From the NCBI GenBank assembly GCA_050180485.1, contig JBFXED010000045.1, forward strand, positions 1-24,251: a stretch of DNA of 24,251 bases, in the 5' to 3' direction. The position numbers and the translations under genes are program-made. The first letter of the stretch is position 1. Each line of letters opens with the position of its first letter. Under the pieces are notes generated by a model. That model was not told the DNA's origin and did no database searches. It was given only the letters and a program-made list of their open reading frames with translations. Shown piece by piece: positions 24,160-24,251 of this stretch. The DNA comes from CADEGL01 sp050180485. GTDB taxonomy: Bacteria > Pseudomonadota > Alphaproteobacteria > CADEGL01.

Positions 24160-24251
24160 ATGGTCCAAAGCCGAGACGCCGCGCCTGCCAAACCCGCGAA
24201 GATCGAGGCCGCCGTGACGCGCGCGACGCGCGGCGTCAAGGGCGTGGTCGA
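24160..24251 (+). CDS. Start of a rightward gene of unknown function, cut by window edge
   Basis: ATG 24160 opens a frame of 30 codons that runs off the window (MVQSRDAAPAKPAKIEAAVT, then RATRGVKGVV). A GGTGGGGG stretch about 9 bases upstream could serve as ribosome site, and codon use is GC-rich like the neighbours. The other forward ATG nearby (24125) closes within the window. The protein family cannot be recognised from this fragment. Its divergent position over a shared operator region is typical of a regulator of the dehydrogenase operon, but that is inference. Confidence 0.5.
   Translation, partial: MVQSRDAAPAKPAKIEAAVTRATRGVKGVV

Overview
The window reads as chromosome of a GC-rich bacterium, most likely an alphaproteobacterium. 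It is dense in tightly packed operons with many ATGA or few-base junctions, has no gene-free stretch longer than about 220 bases, and contains no rRNA, tRNA, CRISPR or insertion sequence that I can see. The order or genus cannot be fixed from the sequence alone. The main theme is oxidation of methylated amines and N-methyl amino acids.

Left part (1-11553). A malate synthase A gene, cut by the window edge, is transcribed leftward. Diverging from it is a nine-gene rightward cluster that looks like a complete N-methylglutamate (NMG) pathway for monomethylamine: mgdABCD (NMG dehydrogenase, built like heterotetrameric sarcosine oxidase soxBDAG), an XRE-cupin regulator, mgsABC (NMG synthase, three pieces resembling glutamate synthase) and gmaS (gamma-glutamylmethylamide synthetase). 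In the known pathway GmaS joins methylamine to glutamate, MgsABC converts the product to N-methylglutamate, and MgdABCD oxidises that back to glutamate, delivering the methyl carbon as formaldehyde or methylene-tetrahydrofolate.

Middle part (11632-18445). An EamA/DMT-family exporter or permease is followed by a compact four-gene operon: a ureohydrolase-fold protein lacking several canonical metal ligands, an ornithine cyclodeaminase/mu-crystallin family protein, and two tandem paralogous NAD-dependent epimerase/dehydratase-type SDRs. A mandelate-racemase-type enolase superfamily gene converges on this operon, and an Asp/Glu-racemase superfamily gene follows. I do not recognise this gene set as a named pathway, and it is the least explained part of the window.

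Right part (18442-24251). A leftward operon encodes two tandem paralogues of dimethylglycine/sarcosine dehydrogenase type (FAD domain plus GcvT-like folate domain) and a cytosolic polysaccharide-deacetylase-family hydrolase. Its upstream region is strikingly AT-rich, with two 20-bp-spaced repeats over a good sigma-70 promoter. The start of a divergent rightward gene of unknown function runs off the window end.

Taken together, the window could be a catabolic island in which N-methylated, perhaps cyclic or guanidino-like, compounds are opened and demethylated (right and middle parts) and methylamine is assimilated through the NMG pathway (left part). The NMG assignment is well supported by gene content. 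The link between the two halves is inference from proximity only.
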